A stretch of DNA of 44,051 nt, from positions 1 to 44,051 of the IMG/VR virus record IMGVR_UViG_3300047560_000849; one strand, given 5' to 3'. The notes under the pieces were generated by a model that was not told the origin of the DNA, searched no databases, and saw only the letters and a program-made list of their open reading frames with translations. A program made the translations under genes and the position numbers. Origin of the DNA: a virus. How positions within the stretch are numbered: the first letter of the stretch is position 1; each line of letters begins with the position of its first letter. Positions 1 to 5,643 of this stretch are shown here, piece after piece.

Positions 1-60
1 AATCGAACCCGTCTCTGCGACTTGAAAGGCCACTGTTCTTAACCGATAAACTAACAGGAT
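1..60 (-). tRNA. tRNA-Glu(UUC), 3' end cut by window edge
   Basis: Read on the minus strand from 60, there is a 7-nt acceptor strand (ATCCTGT), a D-arm with GTT/AAC stem and GG in the loop, and an anticodon arm GTGGC-CTTTCAA-GTCGC giving anticodon UUC. A T-loop starting TTCGATT follows and then the window ends. The 3' T-stem and acceptor strands lie outside the window, so the acceptor pairing cannot be tested. Confidence 0.75.
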
Positions 61-168
61 ATAAATTCGTTCCCGTGCTACGACTTGTACGCAACGACTG
101 TATGCCCAATCTCGCTATTTGCTCCGGACGGGAGTAGAGCAACGTTGTTTTCTTTCTTGCAAGAAACT
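61..168. other. Unassigned spacer in tRNA cluster, hairpin-rich
   Basis: No convincing cloverleaf or ORF was found. The stretch holds a 6-bp inverted repeat TTGCTC (119-124)/GAGCAA (137-142) and a palindrome TTTCTTGCAAGAAA near 153-166. On the minus strand a GTAGCACG stretch resembles a D-arm 3' side but has no matching T-arm. It may be a decayed tRNA or spacer RNA removed during processing of the polycistronic tRNA transcript. Confidence 0.3.
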
Positions 169-244
169 TGGCACCCCCTGATGGACTCGAACCACCGAAT
201 GTCGGAATCAAAATCCGATGCCTTACCAACTTGGCGAAGGGGGT
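169..244 (-). tRNA. tRNA-Gln(UUG)
   Basis: Complete cloverleaf of 76 nt with encoded CCA. The acceptor ACCCCCT pairs perfectly with AGGGGGT. The D-loop has GG, the anticodon arm is TCGGA-TTTTGAT-TCCGA (anticodon UUG), and the T-arm is GGTGG-TTCGAGT-CCATC. The discriminator base is G, as expected for tRNA-Gln. Confidence 0.92.
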
Positions 245-250
245 ATAAAT

Positions 251-325
251 TGGTATTCCGTATGGGTTTTGATCCCATCTGCGTAGGTTGAAAGCCTACT
301 GACCACACCAGCCGTCCCACGGAAT
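251..325 (-). tRNA. tRNA-Glu(UUC)-like with altered T-loop
   Basis: 75 nt with encoded CCA. The acceptor ATTCCGT/ACGGAAT is perfect. The D-arm has GAC/GTC with GG in the loop, and the anticodon arm GTAGG-CTTTCAA-CCTAC gives anticodon UUC. The T-stem ATGGG/CCCAT is perfect, but the loop reads ATCAAAA, so the near-universal T54 is A. This would break the T54-A58 reverse-Hoogsteen pair. It is a second UUC tRNA beside the one at 1-60. Confidence 0.75.
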
Positions 326-330
326 ATAAA

Positions 331-450
331 CAGGTTCTCTTTTACGTGCTACCACTACACCACAGTGATGACCAACCTCACTGCCGGGATTCGAACCCGG
401 CCCCCCTTTGTTTCAGAAAAGATAAATGATTGCTGAAAAGAACCTAACGG
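331..450 (-). tRNA. Candidate circularly permuted tRNA gene
   Basis: On the minus strand the 3' half of a tRNA comes before its 5' half. The 3' half (about 389-409) has T-arm CCGGG-TTCGAAT-CCCGG followed by acceptor strand CAGTGAG. After about 8 nt comes ATCACTG, then TG and a canonical D-arm (GTG-TAGTGGTAG-CAC). The two acceptor strands pair at 6 of 7 positions; A1-G72 fails. No 5' half lies upstream of the T-arm, and no 3' half follows the D-arm before the next tRNA begins at 325. The outer flanks are complementary (AACCT against AGGTT, AAAAG against CTTTT), as in precursors of permuted tRNAs. The anticodon cannot be fixed, because the joined anticodon loop is not defined by the sequence. 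Confidence 0.45.
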
Positions 451-460
451 TCAAATAAAA

Positions 461-523
461 CAGGATAGAATTTTTACGGTTTTGATTAGAAGTCAAATGT
501 ATAAATGTTGCTGTTACTATCCT
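461..523 (-). tRNA. Candidate T-armless tRNA-Arg(UCU)
   Basis: The sequence has a perfect 7-bp acceptor stem AGGATAG/CTATCCT and a perfect anticodon arm TTTGA-CTTCTAA-TCAAA with U33 and anticodon UCU. Between the acceptor and anticodon arms lie 19 nt with at most a 3-bp D-stem. Between the anticodon arm and the 3' acceptor strand lie only 12 nt, with no T-stem and no TTC motif. CCA is not encoded. Total length is 63 nt. This layout is known from animal mitochondria and would be exceptional in a phage. It could instead be a decayed tRNA. Confidence 0.4.
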
Positions 524-529
524 AAAACT

Positions 530-604
530 TGGTGGGCTAGTTGAGAATTGAACTCACTAAACTATCATGTAAAAATAGTATGAACACCAGTTCATGTCAA
601 GCCT
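530..604 (-). tRNA. tRNA-Val(UAC)-like
   Basis: 75 nt with encoded CCA. The D-arm is ATGA-ACTGGTGT-TCAT. The anticodon arm CTATT-TTTACAT-GATAG gives anticodon UAC. The T-arm is GTGAG-TTCAATT-CTCAA, with 49-65 unpaired. The acceptor AGGCTTG against CTAGCCC pairs at only five of seven positions (1-72 and 6-67 fail). The fold is recognisable but imperfect. Confidence 0.6.
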
Positions 605-636
605 AAAATTTCTGAGCACATTAAGGACTTATACCC

Positions 637-693
637 CACTAGTAACTTTGTCAAGTTACCTAAGCAGACATGATGACCCAACATCTGCTAGTG
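637..693. other. Three-stem structured element, tRNA-like
   Basis: An outer stem CACTAG (637-642)/CTAGTG (688-693) encloses two strong hairpins: GTAACTT-GACA-AAGTTAC (read on minus, about 642-659) and AGCAGA/TCTGCT (663-668/684-689), which contains a GATG-TTGGGT-CATC sub-hairpin resembling a D-arm. No T-loop or CCA is visible. The flanks 605-636 and 694-725 show nothing recognisable. It may be a decayed tRNA or a processing signal in the tRNA transcript. Confidence 0.35.
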
Positions 694-725
694 TTTACTA
701 TCGGTTAATTACTCCGAATATTCTT

Positions 726-800
726 TGGTGGAGACCGAGGGAGTTGAACCCTTCTAGACATGATTCTTGCAAGGAACCACCGTAGCCCGCTACTGCCCCC
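726..800 (-). tRNA. tRNA-Ala(UGC)-like with reduced D-arm
   Basis: 75 nt with encoded CCA. The acceptor GGGGGCA/GGTCTCC has six pairs including two wobbles. The anticodon arm GGTTC-CTTGCAA-GAATC gives anticodon UGC. The T-arm AAGGG-TTCAACT-CCCTC has four pairs. The D region is only about 13 nt (an AGC-GG-GCT mini-hairpin) and the variable region is about 8 nt. The anticodon arm and CCA make the call; the D-arm is unusual. Confidence 0.6.
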
Positions 801-805
801 AAATA

Positions 806-894
806 TGGTGAAGTGTGATAGAATCGAACTACTTGGCCACCACCCTACTTAACAATGCCTACCGGGTTACAGCCGGCAATAGGGAACACACTCC
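806..894 (-). tRNA. tRNA-Tyr(GUA)-like, class II, reduced D-arm
   Basis: 89 nt with encoded CCA. The acceptor GGAGTGT/ACACTTC pairs at all seven positions with one wobble. The anticodon arm GCCGG-CTGTAAC-CCGGT gives anticodon GUA. The variable region of about 27 nt agrees with bacterial class II tRNA-Tyr. The T-arm is AGTAG-TTCGATT-CTATC. The D region is cut to about 8 nt; a GTGGCCAAG stretch typical of a tRNA-Tyr D-loop appears instead in the variable region. Confidence 0.6.
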
Positions 895-919
895 ATTTTA
901 AACTGTTTCTACTACGCAT

Positions 920-927
920 AATAAATA
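920..927 (+). promoter_or_regulatory. Late promoter AATAAATA
   Basis: Matches the T4-type late -10 box. An 18-nt stretch with Shine-Dalgarno AGAGGAA (934-940) follows before the ATG at 946, so this unit has an ordinary leader. Confidence 0.6.
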
Positions 928-945
928 CGTAATAGAGGAAAATAT

Positions 946-1545
946 ATGAACAAATATCTAAAGTATGAAGATTTCCCACCCATACCCGAAGAAATTTTAA
1001 TGACGCCACAACAAATCATTGATGCACCTTACTTTGGTCACAATGAAAAATTCGAAGCATTGCGTCATCCGTTTGCTAAAGCAAATTACTTTAGAAAACA
1101 AGTTAATCCTGAACTCAAAGAATGGTTGTTAAAAACATTCCCATTCAGATTTGCGTCAATGTTTGTTATTTTTAACGCAAGAATGCCGCCCCACAAAGAC
1201 ATTCGCAACATGACATACAATTATATCATAGATGCCGGTGGCGATGATATTGCCACATCAGTCTGGAGCGGAAACATTGTACGAGTTGATGCCAAAGCCG
1301 ATGCTTGGCATAGTATTCGTGCTGATTACGAAGATAAACAAGAAAACGAAGAAGTTGTCTTGTTAGAAAGTATGGTCATTCAACCTAAACGTTGGTGCAG
1401 TCTAAGAACTGACATGCTACACAGTGTAGATGGAACTCAAGTTAGACCACGTATTATTCTGTCAGTAGTTCCTGAATCAGAAGTACCAATACCCAAAGAC
1501 CCAATACTCGCAGAAGATATTAAATCTTGGTTTGAGATTTGGTAA
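946..1545 (+). CDS. 2-oxoglutarate/Fe(II) oxygenase-like protein, copy 1
   Basis: 199 aa. The pattern PPHKD (H83, D85) followed by H159 and R169 in the context MLHSVDG...RPRI fits the His-x-Asp...His...Arg iron and 2-oxoglutarate site of the double-stranded beta-helix oxygenases. Such enzymes hydroxylate proteins, small molecules or nucleic acids; the substrate here is unknown. AGAGGAA lies 6 nt before the ATG. The next gene is a paralog with the same spacing of key residues and begins directly after this stop codon in the same frame. Related oxygenase genes are common in T4-like marine phages. The fold call is moderate and the substrate is not inferable. Confidence 0.65.
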   Translation: MNKYLKYEDFPPIPEEILMTPQQIIDAPYFGHNEKFEALRHPFAKANYFRKQVNPELKEWLLKTFPFRFASMFVIFNARMPPHKDIRNMTYNYIIDAGGDDIATSVWSGNIVRVDAKADAWHSIRADYEDKQENEEVVLLESMVIQPKRWCSLRTDMLHSVDGTQVRPRIILSVVPESEVPIPKDPILAEDIKSWFEIW

Positions 1546-2085
1546 ATGTATATCGGTTATATTGACGCACTTCCTAAGATACCAGAGTATCTATTAGAAG
1601 ATCCTGAAGTCATTGCAGGCAAGCCACAGAATCCAGAATCTAAACACGGACATGCTATGTGGTTTAAAGTCAAACAAGTTCCACAAGAACTACATGATTG
1701 GCTTCAATCAATCTTTCCATTTGAAATTCATTCACAATATCAAGTGATGAATCATCAACTTCCTAAACACAAAGACCCTGATAGGGACATTGCATTAAAC
1801 TATCTACTCACTGCCGGTGGCAATAATGTATCTACTGTTGCGTTTCATCCTCTTTATTCAAGAGAACGTGTGCAAACAATGATAATTGAAGAAAAACGAT
1901 GGCATTTTATAAAAACAAAAATGTTTCATCGTGTGTATGATGTTGATCCTGACAAGTTGCGAATTGCAATCAGTGTCATTCCCAAAGATCAAGAAAAATT
2001 CTTCATTGATTATTTTAAAACGACTGATATTACATCAGACGCTCCCATTAACTGGCAGGGATGCTTGGAGTCGAACCAAGGATAA
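1546..2085 (+). CDS. 2-oxoglutarate/Fe(II) oxygenase-like protein, copy 2
   Basis: 179 aa, a paralog of the gene before it. Shared features are KHKD (H75, D77), NYLLTAGG shortly after, and MFH(128)RV followed by R139 in LRIAISVIP. The ATG follows the upstream TAA with no gap and in the same frame, and there is no clear Shine-Dalgarno site, so it is probably translated by coupling or, less likely, by stop-codon readthrough. The last ten or so codons (2053-2085) lie inside a tRNA-Gln gene on the opposite strand, so the C-terminal tail is partly dictated by tRNA sequence. Substrate unknown. Confidence 0.62.
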   Translation: MYIGYIDALPKIPEYLLEDPEVIAGKPQNPESKHGHAMWFKVKQVPQELHDWLQSIFPFEIHSQYQVMNHQLPKHKDPDRDIALNYLLTAGGNNVSTVAFHPLYSRERVQTMIIEEKRWHFIKTKMFHRVYDVDPDKLRIAISVIPKDQEKFFIDYFKTTDITSDAPINWQGCLESNQG

Positions 2086-2126
2086 CGAGTTCAAAGCCCG
2101 TTGTGTTTCCGTTACACCACACCCCA
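2053..2126 (-). tRNA. tRNA-Gln(UUG), second copy
   Basis: 74 nt with encoded CCA and discriminator G. The acceptor TGGGGTG/CATCCCT leaves 1-72 unpaired. The D-arm is GTG/CAC with GG. The anticodon arm ACGGG-CTTTGAA-CTCGT gives anticodon UUG, and the T-arm is CTTGG-TTCGACT-CCAAG. It stands apart from the main cluster and overlaps the 3' end of the oxygenase gene on the other strand. Confidence 0.88.
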
Positions 2127-2134
2127 ACAAAATT

Positions 2135-2242
2135 GCTATTCATTAATACCTAAGCAGTGCCCGTCAGAAGGGTACCGGAGTGTTCATCTTAGTATATTAA
2201 TGAATAGCATCTTGCGATGCTATGTTAGGGCTATACCCTAAC
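2135..2242. other. Nested hairpin element (structured RNA or switch)
   Basis: A perfect 14-bp inverted repeat (2135-2148 with 2195-2208) is followed by hairpin TAGCATC-TTGC-GATGCTA (2205-2222) and hairpin GTTAGGG-CTATA-CCCTAAC (2224-2242). The long stem and the first short hairpin share TAGC (2205-2208), so they cannot both form fully. No U-run marks a simple terminator. The neighbouring stretch 2243-2348 holds only very short reading frames, for example 21 codons on minus at 2231-2296, which are not annotated as genes. Confidence 0.45.
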
Positions 2243-2348
2243 CTGCTGTTTATACTCTGATGTTATCGCCATCATTTCATCTAGCAGTCCGCCCATTCGA
2301 TACACTTAACGCTGTATTCCGGCTCTCGTTGCCTATTCACGTTTGAGT

Positions 2349-2501
2349 TTACTTTAAAACAAGTTTCTTTGTAAACTCTATTTGATTGAGGTATCGTTGT
2401 ACTTTACTCTCAATCAACTTTTTCCTTTGTTCTTCTGACATTGAATGATTCTTGAACCAATTCGTTTTATCAGAAGAAACCGATTGTAATTGTTCTTTCA
2501 A
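2349..2501 (-). CDS. Possible 50-aa hypothetical protein
   Basis: An open frame from TTG at 2501 to TAA at 2349. The predicted peptide is charged and helical-looking, with a stretch MSEEQRKKLIESKVQRYL. An AAAGGG lies about 12 nt before the TTG. An internal ATG would give 30 aa. It lies beyond the terminator at 2545-2578 and has no obvious promoter, so it may be the remnant of a longer gene. No family recognised. Confidence 0.3.
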   Translation of the reverse strand: MKEQLQSVSSDKTNWFKNHSMSEEQRKKLIESKVQRYLNQIEFTKKLVLK

Positions 2502-2544
2502 TTTCTGTCAAATTCCCTTTGTTGTTTTTTTACTACACAAACAA

Positions 2545-2578
2545 AAACCCCTGAGACTTTTTAGTTTCCCAGGGGTTT
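2545..2578 (-). terminator. Rho-independent terminator (leftward)
   Basis: Inverted repeat AAACCCCT (2545-2552)/AGGGGTTT (2571-2578). Read leftward the stem is followed by TTTTTGTTTG, the expected U-tract. It lies 18 nt after the stop of the small gene at 2596-2766. Confidence 0.75.
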
Positions 2579-2595
2579 CTTAGATTCTGTTGAGA

Positions 2596-2766
2596 TTAGA
2601 TTCTTGGAATCTTTTCTCCTCCTATGAAACTCCCGGGCATTCTCTCATCATTATATGAGCCACGAATACTAGGCGTACCTTGTCCCGCAAAGGCTGACAT
2701 CTGTACTTGTGGTAATGTTGACCACAAGCCTATATGTTTTAGCGTTTGACAGTTTAAGTTTTTCAT
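2596..2766 (-). CDS. Small hypothetical protein, 56 aa
   Basis: ATG at 2766, TAA at 2596. The protein begins MKNLNCQTLKHIGLWSTLP and ends GGEKIPRI, with a Gly/Pro-rich middle containing AGQGTPSIRGSYNDERMPG. A late-promoter box AATAAATA (about 2774-2781) lies 7 nt before the ATG and a strong terminator lies 18 nt after the stop, so it looks like a complete single-gene transcription unit. No family recognised. It is too short for usual ORF cut-offs. The Gly/Ser/Pro composition would suit a small virion-associated protein, but that is a guess. Confidence 0.55.
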   Translation of the reverse strand: MKNLNCQTLKHIGLWSTLPQVQMSAFAGQGTPSIRGSYNDERMPGSFIGGEKIPRI

Positions 2767-2898
2767 AGTATTTTATTTATTCCTGGTTAAAAATTTCTTC
2801 AATTTAATAGTGTTTTTCTTCACTTTTTTCAAAACATGTGCGTATTGTATAGCAACATCGATTATTTAGCAAGCAGTTTTGGGTAAAAACTTTTTTAA
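2767..2898. other. AT-rich spacer with late promoter
   Basis: Apart from the leftward AATAAATA box at about 2774-2781 there is nothing recognisable. Poly-T tracts near 2815-2830 and 2888-2897 follow the stop of the next gene leftward, without a clear hairpin. Confidence 0.4.
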
Positions 2899-3210
2899 TT
2901 ATAAATCAGTAATTTCGTAGCTATATTCTTCTGCCGTGATTCCATGTGGATCCCACATGTTAGCAATCACCCAGTTGATAAAGAATTCTGCTGATTCCTG
3001 ATCTACCCAGCGTCTAATAGATGTTCCTATCGTAGTTGAGTATTGTACAGCATCCGTCTTGTCTGTGATAAACATTTCGGTCATCATGTCAACAAATGCA
3101 TCTGATTCATCAGTTGTGAACCGCATCGGGTCGATACCACCGGGTGCAGTGATAAAATCCGGATCAACACGATTGAGAATCAATGTCGTTTGCTTTGTTA
3201 GTTTAGCCAT
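2899..3210 (-). CDS. Hypothetical phage protein, 103 aa
   Basis: ATG at 3210 preceded by AAAGGAATT as Shine-Dalgarno and by two tandem GATAAATA late boxes (3233-3240 and 3244-3251). The acidic C-terminal half contains FFINWVIANMWDPHG. No signal peptide or membrane segment is visible. No family recognised. It is expressed late and leftward, probably with the small gene at 2596-2766 downstream. Confidence 0.65.
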   Translation of the reverse strand: MAKLTKQTTLILNRVDPDFITAPGGIDPMRFTTDESDAFVDMMTEMFITDKTDAVQYSTTIGTSIRRWVDQESAEFFINWVIANMWDPHGITAEEYSYEITDL

Positions 3211-3232
3211 TTTTGAAATTCCTTTAATAATT

Positions 3233-3251
3233 TATTTATCTAGTATTTATC
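3233..3251 (-). promoter_or_regulatory. Tandem late promoters GATAAATA x2
   Basis: Two GATAAATA boxes on minus at 3233-3240 and 3244-3251, spaced 11 nt apart, before the gene at 2899-3210. They are back to back with the plus-strand late box at 3271. Confidence 0.6.
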
Positions 3252-3270
3252 ACTTCTAGCGGAACTGTGG

Positions 3271-3278
3271 ACTAAATA
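3271..3278 (+). promoter_or_regulatory. Late promoter ACTAAATA, leaderless start
   Basis: The box is followed by TCACG (5 nt) and then ATG at 3284. By the T4 late rule (box at -13 to -6) the A of the ATG is +1, predicting a leaderless mRNA. No Shine-Dalgarno site is present. Confidence 0.6.
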
Positions 3279-3283
3279 TCACG

Positions 3284-3883
3284 ATGAACGTCAAAAGTAT
3301 GCAAGAAACAGTCGGTTCCGACGTGTATACACTAACCCACTACTTTGATACAAACGATTGCTACGACATTGTTAAGCAACGATGTGAGGAATTTTGGAAA
3401 AATGCACCGAAAGATGACAGCGCAGAGAACTATCAGTTCGGTGATGATGCAAAAGCATGGTCGCTAGGACCAATGCTTAAAAACAATGATTTTGCCGGTG
3501 GTTACACTATTTTAAGCGTAAATGATGTTCCTTGGTCGTTTGGTGGTATCAAACATTATACCGATGAAATAGCGTTAATTTTAGGAAGACATTTTTGCTT
3601 TTTCACGTTGAGACCAATGACGATTGGATTGCTAGTTCCATTTCAACTAGAGATTGCTAAAGAGCTAGGATTCAAAAAAGCGTGGATCACAATGATGGGT
3701 TACAATGACAGAATGTATAGAACTTGGCAACTAACGTCTAGTGAATACGATACTAACAGACACAAGAAAAGAGATAATATTTTGTATAAAAACACTGATT
3801 CAGTTGTAGAAAGAGTAAACAATCTCGGGAAACAAATTGTCAACTATACTGAACAATCAGTCATGGAGTGGTCATTAGAATGA
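3284..3883 (+). CDS. GNAT-like acyltransferase candidate
   Basis: 199 aa. The C-terminal half reads TLRPMTIGLLVPFQ, then LEIAKELGFKKAWITMMGYND, which resembles the beta4-alpha3-beta5 region of GNAT N-acetyltransferases, ending in an asparagine often seen there. A clear acetyl-CoA loop was not seen, so this is a fold guess. The start follows a late promoter with no leader. The stop overlaps the start of the radical SAM gene (ATGA at 3880-3883), so the two are one transcription unit and probably act together. Confidence 0.45.
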   Translation: MNVKSMQETVGSDVYTLTHYFDTNDCYDIVKQRCEEFWKNAPKDDSAENYQFGDDAKAWSLGPMLKNNDFAGGYTILSVNDVPWSFGGIKHYTDEIALILGRHFCFFTLRPMTIGLLVPFQLEIAKELGFKKAWITMMGYNDRMYRTWQLTSSEYDTNRHKKRDNILYKNTDSVVERVNNLGKQIVNYTEQSVMEWSLE

Positions 3884-5643
3884 AGTCTGTAAATGTTGCA
3901 TTCTACTCACCATCAATGGATTTTACCAGATCAACTAGAGTAAAAATCACAGACTTGATGGTTAATCCCACACCTTATTACCTGAATGGATATTTTAAAA
4001 AGAACTACCCAGACTATGCTCAATACATAGTTTGGAAGCCTAGTATTCTATACAAACAAACTGATGAAGAACTAGTAGAGTTCATGGTGAGACATGATAT
4101 AGATGTGTTCTGTGCTAGCTTGTACTTGTGGAATGTTGACGCTACCATGAGAACATTGCCTAACATTAAACGTATGTACCGAGAACGTACTGGTAAGTTA
4201 GTTAAGATTGTACTAGGTGGACCAAGTTGCGATGCGTTATACGATGACTGGCAAGAAACATATCCGTTCGTTGACCACTTTGTTGTAGGACAAGGGGAGA
4301 AAGCATGGGCAAATCTTGCGTTAGATTTTTTAGGTGTGTCTCGGTTAGATGGTAGTGCATCAAACATTGTACATTTTGTAAGAGACACGAAGGAAAAATC
4401 ATACAACTATGAATTCATTCGCGGAATACATTACAGTCCATACTTAGAAAGCCAAGACTTAGTTAAAGAACTTATCAACGTATACGAGGAACTTGGGTTC
4501 AAGTTAGCTTGGCCATATGAAACACAACGTGGATGCCCTTATCACTGTACGTTCTGTGATTGGAACGGTGGTCAAAGTAACAAGACACAAAAACGCAAAG
4601 AGATAAACTTTTTAGATGAGATAGATTTCTTTGCTGAAAACAAAATGTATAACCTTCACTTATCAGATGCAAACTTTGGTATGTGGGACGTTGACTTAGA
4701 TATAATGAAACGATTAGTTGAACACAAAGAGAACGGGCATCCGTTTACATTCTTTTCATTCAATATGTCAAAACTTATAAACAAGAACTTCAAAGAAATT
4801 ATGAAGTTGATTGTTAAGCACAACTTCAACGGCGTGTGGGTCAAATTAAGTGTACAAGATATAAACCCAGATGTACTAGAAGCAATCGACAGACCGGGTG
4901 ACTGGAATCAGCTTAAAGAGTTTGGGTTAGATTTGTATAAAGAATTCCATATTACCAAGAACTTAAATAAAATATTTGTTGAGTTGATACTAGGCTTGCC
5001 AGGACAAACGTATGATAGTTGGATTGCAACGTTAGATGAGGTTTACTCTAGTGGTTTTATCCCACGCACATATCCATTTTTGTTATTAAGAAATGCTCCT
5101 GCTACATATGACGTAGCGTATCGTGAAAAGTTTGGCATAAAAGATGGGTTAGCATTTGAAGTGTTAGACACAATACTAGAAGGAAACAATGTACAAGAGA
5201 TTGTGAACGATACTATCAACAATTATAAAATACATCAAATCGTTGAATGCAATACTTTTAGCGAAAGAGATTACGTTAGAATGTCAATGGCTGACCAAAT
5301 GTACAGACGTTTGTGCAGTAGAACTAAATGGAGGGCATATGGCTTTGTTGACGTTAATTGGAAACATCTAAAACCAATCATCACAAAAATGATGCAGACA
5401 GATGATTGGAATTATGTATTAGAACAGCGGTATCACAATTTTAAAACGCATAGAATCAATGCACTAGATTCTAGTGAAGGTAAAATTCTTGTTGATGGTA
5501 ACGATATGTCTAGTATCATTGCTCGTAATTTTCATATCATTGAAGAAAGTTTTAACGAGACAAATATTGACAAAGAAATTGCTGAACAATTTTTATCAGA
5601 GTGGCAAACGTTCTTGCCAACTAAAAATTTCTTAGACAGATAA
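3880..5643 (+). CDS. B12-binding-type radical SAM protein
   Basis: 587 aa from the ATG overlapping the upstream stop; GGAG lies about 10 nt before it, and this start is preferred over one 12 nt upstream. Residues about 70-150 resemble a cobalamin-binding Rossmann domain (VLGGPS at 111-116, VVGQGE at 135-140). RGCPYHCTFCDW supplies the CxxxCxxC [4Fe-4S] motif at C219, C223 and C226, followed by a radical SAM TIM barrel. Such enzymes use SAM, often with B12, for methylations and other radical chemistry. The substrate is unknown. The 3' end overlaps the convergent gene by 12 nt. The class call is firm. Confidence 0.85.
   Translation: MKSVNVAFYSPSMDFTRSTRVKITDLMVNPTPYYLNGYFKKNYPDYAQYIVWKPSILYKQTDEELVEFMVRHDIDVFCASLYLWNVDATMRTLPNIKRMYRERTGKLVKIVLGGPSCDALYDDWQETYPFVDHFVVGQGEKAWANLALDFLGVSRLDGSASNIVHFVRDTKEKSYNYEFIRGIHYSPYLESQDLVKELINVYEELGFKLAWPYETQRGCPYHCTFCDWNGGQSNKTQKRKEINFLDEIDFFAENKMYNLHLSDANFGMWDVDLDIMKRLVEHKENGHPFTFFSFNMSKLINKNFKEIMKLIVKHNFNGVWVKLSVQDINPDVLEAIDRPGDWNQLKEFGLDLYKEFHITKNLNKIFVELILGLPGQTYDSWIATLDEVYSSGFIPRTYPFLLLRNAPATYDVAYREKFGIKDGLAFEVLDTILEGNNVQEIVNDTINNYKIHQIVECNTFSERDYVRMSMADQMYRRLCSRTKWRAYGFVDVNWKHLKPIITKMMQTDDWNYVLEQRYHNFKTHRINALDSSEGKILVDGNDMSSIIARNFHIIEESFNETNIDKEIAEQFLSEWQTFLPTKNFLDR

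Noticed and set aside
78-320. Open frames on both strands across the tRNA cluster (78-320, 85-291, 594-785)
   Set aside because: They run through well-defined tRNA genes, with no ribosome site or protein-like composition.
331-450. Two-piece (permuted) tmRNA
   Set aside because: The gene order would fit, but the 5' half has a complete canonical D-arm and there is no room for a tag-coding region before the next tRNA.
2231-2305. 21-24 codon frame on minus with protein-like composition
   Set aside because: Too short and overlapped by the strong hairpins; mentioned only as part of the structured spacer.
4020-4406. 128-codon minus-strand frame inside the radical SAM gene
   Set aside because: Antisense shadow of a firmly identified gene, without start signals.
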